DNA of 64,000 bases from Streptomyces sp. NBC_00557 (GCF_036345995.1 NZ_CP107796.1:2418001-2482000), one strand, 5' to 3'. Shown: positions 38,448 through 48,200, counted from the first letter of the stretch. Notes: generated from the letters alone by a model not told the origin. Made by a program: numbers and translations.

Positions 38448-38466
38448 CGTTTCACAGAGTGAGACG
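38448..38466. promoter_or_regulatory. Inverted repeat in the leuC/ndgR intergenic region, candidate NdgR operator
   Basis: CGTTTCAC (38448-38455) and GTGAGACG (38459-38466) around AGA match except for one pair. It lies 14 bases before the ndgR start, so it would suit autoregulation; NdgR is known to bind the leuC promoter region in S. coelicolor. Confidence 0.55.
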
Positions 38467-38479
38467 CGAGTATCGTTGC

Positions 38480-39196
38480 ATGGACAACAGTAGCGGCGTC
38501 GGCGTTCTGGACAAGGCGGCCCTCGTCCTGAGCGCTCTGGAGTCCGGTCCGGCCACCCTCGCGGGCCTGGTCGGCGCCACCGGACTGGCACGACCCACGG
38601 CTCACCGCCTGGCCGTGGCCCTGGAACACCACCGCATGGTGGCACGCGACATGCAGGGCCGTTTCATCCTCGGCCCGCGCCTCGCGGAACTGGCGGCGGC
38701 GGCCGGCGAGGACCGCCTGCTCGCGACGGCGGGCCCCGTGCTCACCCACCTCCGCGATGTCACCGGCGAGAGCGCGCAGCTCTACCGTCGCCAGGGTGAC
38801 ATGCGGATCTGTGTGGCCGCGGCGGAACGCCTGTCCGGCCTTCGGGACACCGTCCCGGTCGGATCCACGCTCACGATGAAGGCCGGTTCCTCGGCGCAGA
38901 TCCTGCTCGCCTGGGAGGAGCCCGAGCGCCTGCACCGCGGCCTGCAGGGCGCCCGCTTCACGGCGACGGCCCTGTCGGGCGTACGGCGGCGCGGCTGGGC
39001 CCAGTCCATCGGCGAGCGCGAGCCGGGCGTCGCGTCCGTCTCCGCGCCGGTGCGCGGCCCGTCCAACCGCGTGGTGGCCGCCGTGTCGGTCTCCGGCCCC
39101 ATCGAGCGCCTGACCCGCCACCCCGGCCGTATGCACGCCCAGGCGGTCATCGACGCCGCGGCCCGCCTCTCGGAGGCCCTGCGCCGCTCGGGCTGA
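38480..39196 (+). CDS. ndgR: IclR-family regulator NdgR of amino-acid metabolism
   Basis: This 238-residue IclR-type regulator has an N-terminal winged helix ([21 protein letters not shown]) and a C-terminal effector domain ([41 protein letters not shown]). Its position opposite leuCD and its length match NdgR, which controls leucine and other amino-acid genes and influences growth and antibiotics in S. coelicolor. The TATCGT box just before the ATG hints at a leaderless or very short-leader transcript. Confidence 0.93.
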   Translation: MDNSSGVGVLDKAALVLSALESGPATLAGLVGATGLARPTAHRLAVALEHHRMVARDMQGRFILGPRLAELAAAAGEDRLLATAGPVLTHLRDVTGESAQLYRRQGDMRICVAAAERLSGLRDTVPVGSTLTMKAGSSAQILLAWEEPERLHRGLQGARFTATALSGVRRRGWAQSIGEREPGVASVSAPVRGPSNRVVAAVSVSGPIERLTRHPGRMHAQAVIDAAARLSEALRRSG

Positions 39197-39220
39197 CCCC
39201 GGCCCGCCGGAAACGCCGGG

Positions 39221-39252
39221 GAGGGCCTGCCTCAACGCCGCGGCAGGCCCTC
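39221..39252. terminator. Hairpin between convergent ndgR and the DUF4188 gene
   Basis: GAGGGCCTGCC (39221-39231) and GGCAGGCCCTC (39242-39252) form a perfect 11-bp stem with a ten-base loop between the two stop codons. Confidence 0.8.
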
Positions 39253-39283
39253 CTCGCTCCCCCGATCCCCCCGGTCCTCCGGT

Positions 39284-39793
39284 TCAGCCGGTCTTCTCGG
39301 CCACCGGCGGCTGCTGGGACCGGTGGGCGAACCGGTCCTTCGCGTACCGCCCCCGCTTCTCCAACGGGATCTGCCCGTGCGCGGCCGCCAGCCCGAACGC
39401 CGGCATGTCCCCGTAGACCGCCTCGTACGAGCCCTCCGGCACGACGTACGCCTCGTGCCAGATCCCGACCTGCCCGCGCAGCTTTCCGGTCCGCTCCATG
39501 CGGTTGAGCCGGGCCCAGGCCGTGTGGTGGAAGGCGTCCGGCGCGGTCGCGTAGCCGTACAGCTTCTCCTTGGACTCCCAGTACTGCACGACGTAGTACG
39601 TGCGCGGCGACGCCGTCAGCATGACGCGGCCGCGCAGGCCCCGCGCGGGGTCCTTCTCCAGCTCCCGCAGCATCCGGAACATCGCGAGCATCACCGGCAG
39701 CCACAGATGTACGGCCCAGAAGCGGTTGATGCGCATGCCGATCAGCAGGACGACGACCTCGCCCTTCGCGTCGGCGGTCGTACGGGACACCAT
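39284..39793 (-). CDS. DUF4188-family protein
   Basis: This 169-residue protein resembles the DUF4188 (monooxygenase-like, dimeric alpha/beta barrel) family: an N-terminal VVVLLIGMRINRFWAVHLWL, a region with YYVVQYWESKEKLYGYA, then HHTAWARLNRM and VGIWHEAYVVPEGSYEAVYG. Catalysis has not been defined for the family. The ATG has GAGGGGGAAC upstream. It is divergent from a MerR-family gene across a set of TATCCAAG half-sites, so it is probably the regulator's target. Confidence 0.85.
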   Translation of the reverse strand: MVSRTTADAKGEVVVLLIGMRINRFWAVHLWLPVMLAMFRMLRELEKDPARGLRGRVMLTASPRTYYVVQYWESKEKLYGYATAPDAFHHTAWARLNRMERTGKLRGQVGIWHEAYVVPEGSYEAVYGDMPAFGLAAAHGQIPLEKRGRYAKDRFAHRSQQPPVAEKTG

Positions 39794-39821
39794 GACTGTT
39801 CCCCCTCGTTGGCGAGCGGCG

Positions 39822-39861
39822 CTATCCAAGTGCCAGTGCTTGGATAGTGCCGTTATCCAAG
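39822..39861. promoter_or_regulatory. Three alternating half-sites between the DUF4188 and MerR genes
   Basis: CTATCCAAG (39822-39830), CTTGGATAG (39839-39847) and TATCCAAG (39854-39861) form two overlapping inverted repeats with spacers of 8 and about 7 bases. The last half-site abuts the ribosome site of the MerR gene. Confidence 0.7.
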
Positions 39862-39875
39862 AAGGAGCGCAAGAC

Positions 39876-40520
39876 ATGCGGCTGGCCGAACTGAGCAGAC
39901 GCAGCGGTGTGTCCACCGCGACGATCAAGTACTACCTGCGCGAGGGCCTGTTGCCGCCGGGCCGCCAGGTCAACCCCACGACGGCGGAGTACGACGACGG
40001 GCACCTGCGCCGGCTGCGGCTGGTACGCGCGATGATCCAGGTCGGCGGGCTTCCGGTGGCCACGGTCCGGGAGGTGCTGCGCCACGTCGACGACTACGCC
40101 CTGGGCCGCACGATCCGGCTGGGCGCGGCCCTGTGGGCGCTGCCGCAGGTGCCGGAGCCGGACGAGAACGACGTGTTCGTGCAGGCGGCGCACCGGGAGG
40201 TGGACGAGCTGCTGGACCAGCTGGGCTGGTCGAACGCGAAGCTGCTGACGACGATCTCCCCCTCGTACCGCTCCCTGGTGGTGGCGGTGGCCGCGTTCCG
40301 CCGGCTCGGCTACGAGTGGGGGCATGAACTGCTCCTGTCCTACGCCAAGTTGATGCACCAGGTGGCCAAACTCGATCTGGACTTCGTGGAGACGCACCCC
40401 TCGGAGGCGGAGAAGGCCGAGACGGCGGTGCTCGGCTCGGTGCTGACCGAGCCGATGCTGCAGGCCCTGCGCCGGCTGGCCCAGGAGGAGGAGTCGGGGC
40501 GCCGCTACGGCTTCGAGTGA
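39876..40520 (+). CDS. MerR-family transcriptional regulator
   Basis: This 214-residue MerR protein starts with the winged helix MRLAELSRRSGVSTATIKYYLREGLLPPGR and LRLVRAMIQVGGLPVATVREVL. The C-terminal effector part (about 130 residues) is helical, has no cysteine metal site and is of unknown specificity. The ribosome site GAAGGAG precedes the ATG. The operator half-sites lie directly upstream, so autoregulation and control of the DUF4188 gene are likely. Confidence 0.9.
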   Translation: MRLAELSRRSGVSTATIKYYLREGLLPPGRQVNPTTAEYDDGHLRRLRLVRAMIQVGGLPVATVREVLRHVDDYALGRTIRLGAALWALPQVPEPDENDVFVQAAHREVDELLDQLGWSNAKLLTTISPSYRSLVVAVAAFRRLGYEWGHELLLSYAKLMHQVAKLDLDFVETHPSEAEKAETAVLGSVLTEPMLQALRRLAQEEESGRRYGFE

Positions 40521-40537
40521 CCGGCGCCGGGCACGGC

Positions 40538-40567
40538 GAAGGCCCCCCACCGAGGTGGAGGGCCTTC
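40538..40567. terminator. Hairpin between the MerR gene and the tRNA operon
   Basis: GAAGGCCCCCCACC (40538-40551) and GGTGGAGGGCCTTC (40554-40567) pair almost fully around a two-base centre, with one mismatch. It lies between convergent units. Confidence 0.7.
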
Positions 40568-40575
40568 CCTGTGCG

Positions 40576-40648
40576 TACCCCCGACCGGATTCGAACCGGC
40601 GCTACCGCCTTGAGAGGGCGGCGTGCTAGGCCGCTACACAACGGGGGC
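40576..40648 (-). tRNA. tRNA-Glu (CTC), copy 1
   Basis: The 73-base cloverleaf on the minus strand starts GCCCCCGTTGTGTAGC. The anticodon loop CTCTCAA gives CTC (Glu), and the T-arm is GGTTCGAATCC. CCA is not encoded. It is the last of five tRNA genes. Confidence 0.95.
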
Positions 40649-40676
40649 GTGGACGCTGCGTTTCCGCAGGTCCGAG

Positions 40677-40748
40677 CTGGTCTACCTGGACTCGAACCAA
40701 GACTAACTGAACCAGAATCAGTCGTGCTGCCAATTACACCATAGACCA
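40677..40748 (-). tRNA. tRNA-Gln (CTG), copy 1
   Basis: The 72-base tRNA starts TGGTCTATGGTGTAATTGG. The anticodon loop TTCTGGT gives CTG (Gln). The acceptor stem TGGTCTA pairs with TAGACCA and the discriminator base is G. CCA is not encoded. Confidence 0.95.
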
Positions 40749-40769
40749 ATGATGGTTTAGACCAGTCAG

Positions 40770-40842
40770 TACCCCCGACCGGATTCGAACCGGCGCTACC
40801 GCCTTGAGAGGGCGGCGTGCTAGGCCGCTACACAACGGGGGC
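40770..40842 (-). tRNA. tRNA-Glu (CTC), copy 2
   Basis: Identical in sequence to copy 1 over 73 bases. CCA is not encoded. Confidence 0.95.
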
Positions 40843-40871
40843 CCTAGCGATCCCGACAAGATCAGGATCAG

Positions 40872-40944
40872 TACCCCCGACCGGATTCGAACCGGCGCTA
40901 CCGCCTTGAGAGGGCAGCGTGCTAGGCCGCTACACAACGGGGGC
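40872..40944 (-). tRNA. tRNA-Glu (CTC), copy 3 with an anticodon-stem change
   Basis: Same as copies 1 and 2 except that the anticodon stem reads CTGCC instead of CCGCC, turning one C-G pair (28-42) into a T-G wobble. The rest of the cloverleaf is intact. Confidence 0.93.
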
Positions 40945-40965
40945 TTTGCAGATAAGCTCTGCGAG

Positions 40966-41037
40966 CTGGCCTACCTGGACTCGAACCAAGACTAACTGAA
41001 CCAGAATCAGTCGTGCTGCCAATTACACCATAGGCCA
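40966..41037 (-). tRNA. tRNA-Gln (CTG), copy 2
   Basis: Same as copy 1 except for a compensated acceptor-stem pair: TGGCCTA with TAGGCCA instead of TGGTCTA with TAGACCA. It is the first tRNA of the cluster in the transcribed direction. Confidence 0.95.
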
Positions 41038-41126
41038 CTGGAACTCAAGCCCCTGCGGGGTCTCGTTCTAGCTTGCTCCTCGGGGCTCCGGCCTTCCGGC
41101 CCGCTCCCCTCGGCGCAGGAAGAACA

Positions 41127-41861
41127 TTACCCGAAGGTGGACGGGGCTCCAAAACGGGTATCCGCGCGGACGAGCGCCGGGAGTTCGGCGAGGGACGAGA
41201 TCCGGTGCGCCACGGCCTCTCCCGCGCCCCTGACGGAGACCGTTCCGCGATCGATCCACACGGACAGCAGCCCGGCCTCGGCGGCGCCCCGCCCGTCGAT
41301 CTCCGGGTGGTCGCCGACGTACGCCACCTCGTGCGGAGGCAGCCGGAGGGCGTCGCAGACCGCCAGGAAGGCGCCGGCCTCGGGCTTGGAGACGCCCAGC
41401 TCGGCGGCGCACAGGACGGCCTCGAAGCGGTGGAGCAGGCCGAGGGTGCGCAGCTTGTGCTCCTGGACCGCGAGGCTGGAGTTGGACAGCACCGCGTGCC
41501 GGTGGCTGGCGGAGAGGGCCTCCAGGGCGGGCAGGACGTCCGGGAAGAGGCTCCAGGCGGCCTCGTAGTGCCCGAGGTAGCGCTGGAACCAGGCGTCGGC
41601 CTCCGCGTCGGTCAGCGCCGCCTCGCCGAGGAACACCCGCACCCGGTCGCGCCGCTGCCCCTCGAAGCTGACCTCCCCCGCCGAGAACCGGGCCCACTGG
41701 GCGTCGGTGGCCTCCCGCCACCGGGCGAGGGCCTGCTCCGCGGTCGCGTACCGGGCGAGCAGCCCTTCCGCGGCCAGGTGCGCCCGCATGCCCTCCCGGT
41801 CGGCGGTCGTGTAGTCGAACAGCGTGTCGTCCACGTCCCAGACCACGGCTCTGATGCTCAC
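41127..41861 (-). CDS. HAD-superfamily hydrolase
   Basis: This 244-residue haloacid-dehalogenase-type phosphatase has motif I VVWDVDDTLFDYT (nucleophile Asp), motif II LSNSSLAVQEHKL, motif III with the lysine in ELGVSKPEAG and motif IV VAYVGDHPEIDGRGAAEAG. A helical cap of about 110 residues points to a small-molecule phosphatase; substrate is unknown. The GTG start (MSIRAVVWDV) is preferred over an upstream ATG at 41942. Confidence 0.9.
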   Translation of the reverse strand: MSIRAVVWDVDDTLFDYTTADREGMRAHLAAEGLLARYATAEQALARWREATDAQWARFSAGEVSFEGQRRDRVRVFLGEAALTDAEADAWFQRYLGHYEAAWSLFPDVLPALEALSASHRHAVLSNSSLAVQEHKLRTLGLLHRFEAVLCAAELGVSKPEAGAFLAVCDALRLPPHEVAYVGDHPEIDGRGAAEAGLLSVWIDRGTVSVRGAGEAVAHRISSLAELPALVRADTRFGAPSTFG

Positions 41862-41972
41862 GGTCCGACCGTAACCCGCGGCCGCCGGGCGCGTCCGGGG
41901 AACCGGGCCGCCGGGCCGGTCGCAGCGCGTGATGGATGTCACACCCTACGTGTCCGCAGCGGGGACGGCGAA

Positions 41973-42004
41973 GGGCGGCACCCGGAACACACCGGATGCC
42001 GCCC
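41973..42004 (-). terminator. Terminator of gltX
   Basis: GGGCGGCA-C-CCGG pairs with CCGG-A-TGCCGCCC, with one internal mismatch and a six-base loop. It lies 17 bases past the gltX stop. Confidence 0.7.
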
Positions 42005-42020
42005 CTGGCGTGTGCGCCGG

Positions 42021-43505
42021 CTAGGCGCTCAGCCTCGCGAGGGCCGCGTCGATCCTGGCCAGGGTCTTCTCCTTGCCCAGGACCTCCAGGGACTCGAAGA
42101 GGGGCAGGCCGACGGTACGGCCGGTGACGGCGACACGGACCGGGGCCTGGGCCTTGCCGAGCTTGAGGCCGTGGGCCTCGCCGGCGGCCAGGACGGCCTC
42201 CTTCAGGGACTCCGCGGAGGTCCAGTCGGCCGCCTCCAGCTTCTCCTTCGCCGTGCGGAGCAGGGCGTCGCTGCCCTCCTTCATCGCCTTCGTCCACGAC
42301 GCCTCGTCGAAGACCGGCTCGGGCAGGAAGAGGAAGTCGACGTTGTCGGTGATCTCCGACAGCACCTTCAGCCGGGTCTGGGCGTGCGGCGCGATCGCCT
42401 GCCACTTCGCCTCGTCGAAGTCCTCCGGCGCCCAGGGCGCGAAGGGGGCCCTCAGCCAGGGGCGGCAGCGCTCGGTGAAGTCCTTCACATCCAGCATGCG
42501 GATGTGGTCGCCGTTGATCGCCTCGCACTTCTTGAGGTCGAAGCGGGCCGGGTTGGGGTTGACGTCGGAGATGTCGAAGGCGGCGACCATCTCGTCGATC
42601 GTGAAGATGTCCTGGTCCGCGGAGAGCGACCAGCCCAGCAGCGACAGGTAGTTGAGCAGGCCCTCGGGCAGGAAGCCCTGCTCGCGGTAGAGGTTCAGCG
42701 AGGACTGCGGGTCGCGCTTGGACAGCTTCTTGTTGCCCTCGCCCATGACGTAGGGCAGGTGGCCGAACTGCGGGACCTGCTTGGCGATGCCCAGCTCGAT
42801 CAACGCCTTGTAGAGCGCGATCTGGCGCGGGGTGGAGGACAGCAGGTCCTCGCCGCGCAGCACGTGGGTGATCTCCATCAGCGCGTCGTCGACCGGGTTG
42901 ACCAGCGTGTACAGCGGGGCGCCGTTGGCGCGCACGATGCCGTAGTCCGGCACGTTCTCCGGCGTGAAGGTCAGCTCGCCGCGCACCAGGTCGGTGAAGG
43001 TGATCGTCTCGTCGGGCATCCGGAACCGGACGATCGGGGTGCGGCCCTGGGCCTGGTACTCCTCGACCTGCTCGGCGCTCAGCTCGCGGCAGTGGCCGTC
43101 GTAGCCGGAGGGCCGGCCGGCGGCGCGGGCGGCCTCGCGGCGGGTGTCCAGCTCCTCCTGGGAGCAGTAGCAGTGGTAGGCGTAGCCGCCGTCCAGGAGC
43201 TTCCGGGCGACGTCGGCGTAGATGTCCATGCGCTGCGACTGCCGGTACGGCGCGTGCGGGCCGCCGACCTCGGGGCCCTCGTCCCAGTCGAAGCCGAGCC
43301 AGCGCATCGCGTCGAGCAGCTGCCGGTACGACTCCTCCGAGTCGCGGGCCGCGTCGGTGTCCTCGATGCGGAAGACCAGGGTGCCCTGGTGGTGCCGGGC
43401 GAACGCCCAGTTGAACAGGGCGGTGCGGACCAGGCCCACGTGCGGGTTACCGGTGGGCGAGGGGCAGAAACGGACGCGTACGGGTGAGCCGGGTGCGCTA
43501 GCCAC
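42021..43505 (-). CDS. gltX: Glutamyl-tRNA synthetase
   Basis: This 494-residue class I synthetase has the HIGH-type motif in [19 protein letters not shown] and the KMSKS-type motif in [13 protein letters not shown]. Streptomycetes lack glutaminyl-tRNA synthetase, so this enzyme is expected to charge both tRNA-Glu and tRNA-Gln, with GatCAB converting the latter. The GTG at 43505 overlaps the FAH-gene stop by eight bases, implying coupling. The tRNA-Glu/Gln cluster ends about 1 kb downstream on the same strand. Confidence 0.96.
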   Translation of the reverse strand: MASAPGSPVRVRFCPSPTGNPHVGLVRTALFNWAFARHHQGTLVFRIEDTDAARDSEESYRQLLDAMRWLGFDWDEGPEVGGPHAPYRQSQRMDIYADVARKLLDGGYAYHCYCSQEELDTRREAARAAGRPSGYDGHCRELSAEQVEEYQAQGRTPIVRFRMPDETITFTDLVRGELTFTPENVPDYGIVRANGAPLYTLVNPVDDALMEITHVLRGEDLLSSTPRQIALYKALIELGIAKQVPQFGHLPYVMGEGNKKLSKRDPQSSLNLYREQGFLPEGLLNYLSLLGWSLSADQDIFTIDEMVAAFDISDVNPNPARFDLKKCEAINGDHIRMLDVKDFTERCRPWLRAPFAPWAPEDFDEAKWQAIAPHAQTRLKVLSEITDNVDFLFLPEPVFDEASWTKAMKEGSDALLRTAKEKLEAADWTSAESLKEAVLAAGEAHGLKLGKAQAPVRVAVTGRTVGLPLFESLEVLGKEKTLARIDAALARLSA

Positions 43506-44283
43506 GCTTGACAACCTTGTTGGTGAGAGTGCCGATGCCTTCGATGGTGACGGCGACCTCGTCGCCGACGTTCAGGGGGCCGACCCCCGCGGGGGTGCCG
43601 GTGAGGATGACGTCGCCGGGCAGCAGGGTCATGGCCTCGGAGATGTTGACGACCAGGTCCTCGATGGGGTGGATCATCTCGCTGGTGCGGCCGAGCTGGC
43701 GCTGCTGTCCGTTGACGGTCAGCTGGACGGTCAGGTCGTTGGCGCGCTCGAGGTCGAGGTCCGTCTCCACCCAGGGGCCGAGCGGGCAGGAGGTGTCGAA
43801 GCCCTTGGCCCGGGCCCACTGCTTCTCGCGCTTCTGCACGTCGCGGGCGGTGATGTCGTTGGCGCAGGTGTAGCCGAAGATCACGTCCTTGACGCGCTCG
43901 CGCGGCACCTCGCGGCACATGCGGCCGATCACGACGGCCAGCTCGGCCTCGTGGTGCAGCTCCTCGGAGAAGGGCGGGTACTGGATCTCGTCGCCGGTGC
44001 CGATCACCGAGGTGGAGGGCTTGAAGAAGGCGAAGGGGGCGTCCGGGACCTCGTTGCCCAGCTCGCGCGCGTGCTCGGAGTAGTTGCGGCCGAACGCGAC
44101 GACCTTGTTGGGGAGCACCGGCGGAAGCAGCCTGACCTTGCTCAGCGGCACCTTCGTACCGGACAGCTCGAAGTCCGCGAACGGGATGCCCTTGATGATG
44201 TCGAGGACGAGTTCGTCCTGCTTGTCGCCCTCGACCGCGCCGAAGGCGACGTTCCCGTCGATGGAGAACCTGGCGATGCGCAC
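43498..44283 (-). CDS. Fumarylacetoacetate hydrolase (FAH)-family protein
   Basis: This 261-residue FAH-fold enzyme probably hydrolyses or decarboxylates a beta-diketo acid or hydratable intermediate. [20 protein letters not shown] opens the catalytic domain. Metal ligands are in [10 protein letters not shown] and in the DITARDVQ block. [20 protein letters not shown] and TPAGVGPL complete the signature. The GTG start ([15 protein letters not shown]) is family-like. It lies directly upstream of gltX with an overlapping stop. The substrate is unknown. Confidence 0.88.
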   Translation of the reverse strand: MRIARFSIDGNVAFGAVEGDKQDELVLDIIKGIPFADFELSGTKVPLSKVRLLPPVLPNKVVAFGRNYSEHARELGNEVPDAPFAFFKPSTSVIGTGDEIQYPPFSEELHHEAELAVVIGRMCREVPRERVKDVIFGYTCANDITARDVQKREKQWARAKGFDTSCPLGPWVETDLDLERANDLTVQLTVNGQQRQLGRTSEMIHPIEDLVVNISEAMTLLPGDVILTGTPAGVGPLNVGDEVAVTIEGIGTLTNKVVKRG

Positions 44284-44382
44284 GGGATGCTTGCGCCCCT
44301 TGACTAGAGAACCGGCGTGCTGTCGCCCCAGGTTAACCGGTCGGACCGCGCACTTCCGCCGAAAAGGAGCGGTCATACGGGT

Positions 44383-44408
44383 GGGCCGCCGGTGTGCACC
44401 GGCGGCCC
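44383..44408. terminator. Hairpin between FAH and the small peptide gene
   Basis: GGGCCGCCGGTG (44383-44394) and CACCGGCGGCCC (44397-44408) form a perfect 12-bp palindrome with a two-base centre. It follows the minus-strand peptide gene and precedes the FAH promoter. Confidence 0.7.
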
Positions 44409-44468
44409 GTACGTGGCGTGGACAAGTGGGCGCGGCGGCCCCCGCCGGGGGCCGGGGCGGCCCCTCGG

Positions 44469-44660
44469 CTACTCTGCCGGGGCCGACGCGCCGGCGGGGA
44501 CGTCCACCAGCACCGTGCGCCGGGGGTTGGCCGTCTGGGTCGGGAGATCGACGGAGTGCTCCGGCAGGTCGGGGGTCTCGAGTTCGCCGGCGTCCTTCAG
44601 ATGCGCCAGGGTCGTGCGACGCGGGTTGGCGATCTTGTGGAACATCATCGTCGTCTTCAC
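44469..44660 (-). CDS. Small peptide with two ANPRRT repeats (63 aa), unknown
   Basis: The peptide starts at a GTG (MKTTMMFHKIANPRRTTLAH) with AGGAC upstream. It contains the word ANPRRT twice, in KIANPRRTTLAH and TQTANPRRTVLVD, separated by an acidic stretch (LKDAGELETPDLPEHSVDLP). The region after the second repeat is short and Ala/Pro-rich. It has neither a signal peptide nor a membrane segment, nor a zinc or nucleotide motif. It has its own terminator and is divergent from the first conservon with a long, rather AT-rich upstream region. It may be a peptide precursor or a small regulator; I do not recognise the family. Confidence 0.65.
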   Translation of the reverse strand: MKTTMMFHKIANPRRTTLAHLKDAGELETPDLPEHSVDLPTQTANPRRTVLVDVPAGASAPAE

Positions 44661-45229
44661 GGTTGTACGAGTCCTAGTTCTGTGTCGGCGGGCTTACAGA
44701 TGCGTCCCTCTTGTAAAGCGTCAGGCTAAACAGCGGATTCCCCGCCGAAGGCGCCAACTGTTCACCGTCTGCGTGTGAGTTTGCTCACGACCTCGCGGAC
44801 AAACCGGTCAAACCCGACCGGCAATCCGGTCCAGTGAAACGGACATTGACCCCCTGAAGCCATCATTCCGCTCCTGATCATGGCGACTCAGACACTCGGG
44901 AGCCGCCGCCGACTCGCAGAGATATGTCCGTTACATCCGGGATAAGCCTCCACGGCAGGTGACACCGCACTCACAGCCCGTCACCTAGGTCACAGCTAGG
45001 GGCACGGCCCTTGTTGGAGATCCGGCACTGTGCTGGAATTCCACGGACCGCCGCGGGATCGAGCCGGCGCACAGGGGGCGCGAAGCCGCGCCGAGTGGCG
45101 GGCGAGACAGGGGGAACGCGCCGGTCACTCAAGACCATCGGGGGGCGTATTCAGGGCGCTCTCCACAACGCCGACACCGTGTCCCTCCGTTCACGCGGGG
45201 GGGTGCCTGGTCCAGAGGTTGCGACGCTA
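44661..45229. other. Divergent control region between the ANPRRT peptide and cvnA1
   Basis: This 569-base region has no gene with codon bias. It holds a CCTAG-N7-CTAGG inverted repeat (44984-45000) and the word GTGCTGGAATTCC (45030-45042), which recurs upstream of cvnA2. On the minus strand TTTACA (44716-44721 area) and TAAG could form the peptide promoter. Individual promoters could not be fixed. Confidence 0.4.
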
Positions 45230-48200
45230 GTGCAGGGACGTTTCAAGAGGGATGGCAGCGCTTCGGCGGAGCCGGAGTCGCACGACGGAACTGGCCCCAT
45301 GAAGGGCAGCTCCTCGCCCCAGCACGCCCAGAACCCGGGCCCGGCCCCTACGGCGGACGGAGGTGACCGCCCCGGACGCCCCGGCGTGTCGTCCTCGTCG
45401 ACGGCCACGGCGGCCGGCGGCTCCGGTGCCGCCCCCACGCCGGCCATCAAGCCCGCCAAGGGCCCGAGCGGTCCCGGCTCGCGCCTGGCCCTGCGCAACT
45501 GGCGCATCTCCACGCGCCTGGTGTCGCTGCTCGCGCTGCCCGTGGTCGCGGCGACCTCGCTGGGCGCGCTGCGCATCGACCAGAACATCACCGACATCCA
45601 GCAGCTCGACAACATGAAGCTGCTGACGGACATGACCAAGCAGGCCACCGAACTCGCCGCCGCGCTCCAGGAGGAGCGCGACCAGTCGGCCGGCCCGCTG
45701 GCGCACGGCCTCAACGCGAGCGACTACACGGTCAAGGGCTACCGGGACAAGACCGACCGTGCTCTGGCGAACTTCGAGAACTCCACCCAGGAGATCGACG
45801 ACGCCAGCAAGGACGGCCAGCTCCAGGGCGTCCGCGACAACCTCGTCGGCATCTTCAACCAGCTCGACCAGCTGGCCAAGATCCGCAAGGGCGCGTATCA
45901 GCAGCACGGCAACTCGACCCAGACGATCGAGGCCTACCACCGGCTGATCACCCAGCTGATCGACCTGTCCCAGGACATGGCCCAGGCGTCCAGCAACCCG
46001 GAGATGATCTCGCGCACCCGCGCCCTGGCGGCCTTCTCCACCGCCAAGGAGTACGCCTCCGTGCAGCGCGCCACGATCGCCGCCGCGCTGCCCGCGACCA
46101 CGACCACCAAGGGCGACCTGTCGACGAACGACCGCCTCTACGGCCAGTCGGCGTACCAGAGCGAGAACTCCGAGATCGCGATCTTCCGGAAGATCTACGC
46201 GAACAACAACGCCGAGGAACTCCTCAAGCCGATCGACGAGGGCAACCCGACGATCGAGGCGGCGGACACCTACGCCAAGCGCGTCTTCGACTCCTCCGAC
46301 GGCCTGCAGAGCCTGAACGCGCGCTCCTACCGCGACTGGGTGGACGACAGCTCGACCAAGATCGAGCAGATGAAGAAGATCGAGCACACGCTGCTCGAGG
46401 AGATGGAGCAGAAGGCCCGCGAGCTGAAGAGCGCCACCCAGCGTGACGCCATCATCTCCGGTGCGCTGATCCTCCTCGTGCTCGGCGTGTCGCTGGTCGG
46501 CGCCTTCGTCGTGGCCCGGTCGATGATCCGCTCGCTGCGCCGGCTGCAGGAGACCGCGACCAAGGTCGCCCAGGACCGGCTGCCCGAGCTGGTCAAGCAG
46601 CTGTCGGAGTCCGACCCGCAGGACGTCGACACCTCCGTGGAGTCGGTCGGTGTGCACTCCCGGGACGAGATCGGCCAGGTGGCCGCGGCCTTCGACGACG
46701 TGCACCGCGAGGCGGTCCGCCTCGCCGCCGAGCAGGCCCTGCTGCGGGGCAACGTCAACGCGATGTTCACCAACCTCTCGCGCCGTTCCCAGGGTCTGAT
46801 CCAGCGCCAGCTGTCGCTGATCTCCGAACTGGAGTCCCGCGAGGCCGACCCGGACCAGCTGTCCTCGCTGTTCAAGCTCGACCACCTCGCCACCCGTATG
46901 CGCCGTAACGGCGAGAACCTCCTCGTCCTCGCCGGTGAGGAGCCCGGCCGCCGCTGGACCCGGCCGGTCCCGCTGGTCGACGTGCTCCGCGCCGCCGCGT
47001 CCGAGGTGGAGCAGTACGAGCGCATCGAGCTGGCCTCCGTCCCCACCACCGAGGTCGCGGGCCGCGTCGTCAACGACCTCGTGCACCTGCTCGCCGAGCT
47101 GCTGGAGAACGCGACCTCGTTCTCCTCGCCGCAGACCAAGGTCAAGGTCACCGGTCACGCGCTGCCCGACGGCCGCGTGCTGATCGAGATCCACGACACC
47201 GGCATCGGCCTGTCCCCCGAGGACCTCGCGGCGATCAACGAGCGGCTGGCCTCGCCGCCCACCGTGGACGTCTCCGTCTCCCGCCGCATGGGCCTCTTCG
47301 TGGTCGGCCGTCTGTCCCAGCGGCACGGCATCCGCATCCAGCTGCGCCCGTCCGACTCCGGCGGTACGACCGCGCTGGTCATGCTGCCCGTCGACGTGGC
47401 CCAGGGCGGCAGGAAGCCCGCTCCGGGCAAGCCGGGCGCGCCCGTCGGCACCGGTGGCCCGGCCGCCGCGCAGGCCGCCGCCGGCGCGGCCGCGGCCCGC
47501 CGTCAGGCGGCCGGCAACAACAGCGGCGCCCTCGGCGCCGGTTCCGGTCCGCGCGGCCAGGTGGGCGCCGGCCAGGGACCCCGGGCGGCGCTGCCCGGCA
47601 CCGGCCAGGGCGGCCGTCCCGGCGCCCGCGGTCCTCAGGGCGGCCCCGGCGGTCCCGGCCTCGGTGGCCCGCAGGGCCGGCCGGTGCCCGCGGGTTCCGG
47701 TGCCGGCGGCTTCGGCGGCCAGGCGCCCGGCGCGCCGCAGAACCTCCAGACGGCGAACCCGGGCGGCCCGCAGCAGGACGCCTTCGGCGGCCGTGGCCCG
47801 CAGCGGCCCGGTGCCGGTTCCGACCAGGGCCGCCAGCCGCAGCTGCCGCCGCGTGGCGGCGCGCGGGGCGAACTGCCCGGCGGCGACCAGCGCACCCCGG
47901 ACTGGGGCGACGCCCAGGCGCCGCTGTCGCGTGCCTCGCTGGACGCGCCGCGCGGCCACGACGAGCAGGACCCGGCGCACACCGCGCGCATGCCGCGCGT
48001 CGACGACCGGCAGGGTCCGGGCTCGACCGCGGAGATACCCCGGATCGACGCCCAGGGTCCGTCCGCCACCGGCGAGTTCCCGCGCCCGGACTTCAACAGC
48101 CCGCAGAACACCGGCCAGTACGCCCGCCCGGACAGCCCCCGGCAGACGGGTCAGTACGCCCTGCCGGAGGGCCCGCAGCAGACGGGCCAGTACGCCCGCC

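Noticed and set aside
36899..38479. Upstream extension of ndgR through leuC
   Set aside because: The open frame continues antisense to leuC by chance; NdgR begins at the ATG 38480 with the winged helix.
40576..41037. Evenly spaced repeats resembling a CRISPR array
   Set aside because: The repeats are complete tRNA cloverleaves for Glu and Gln, not short repeats with unique spacers.
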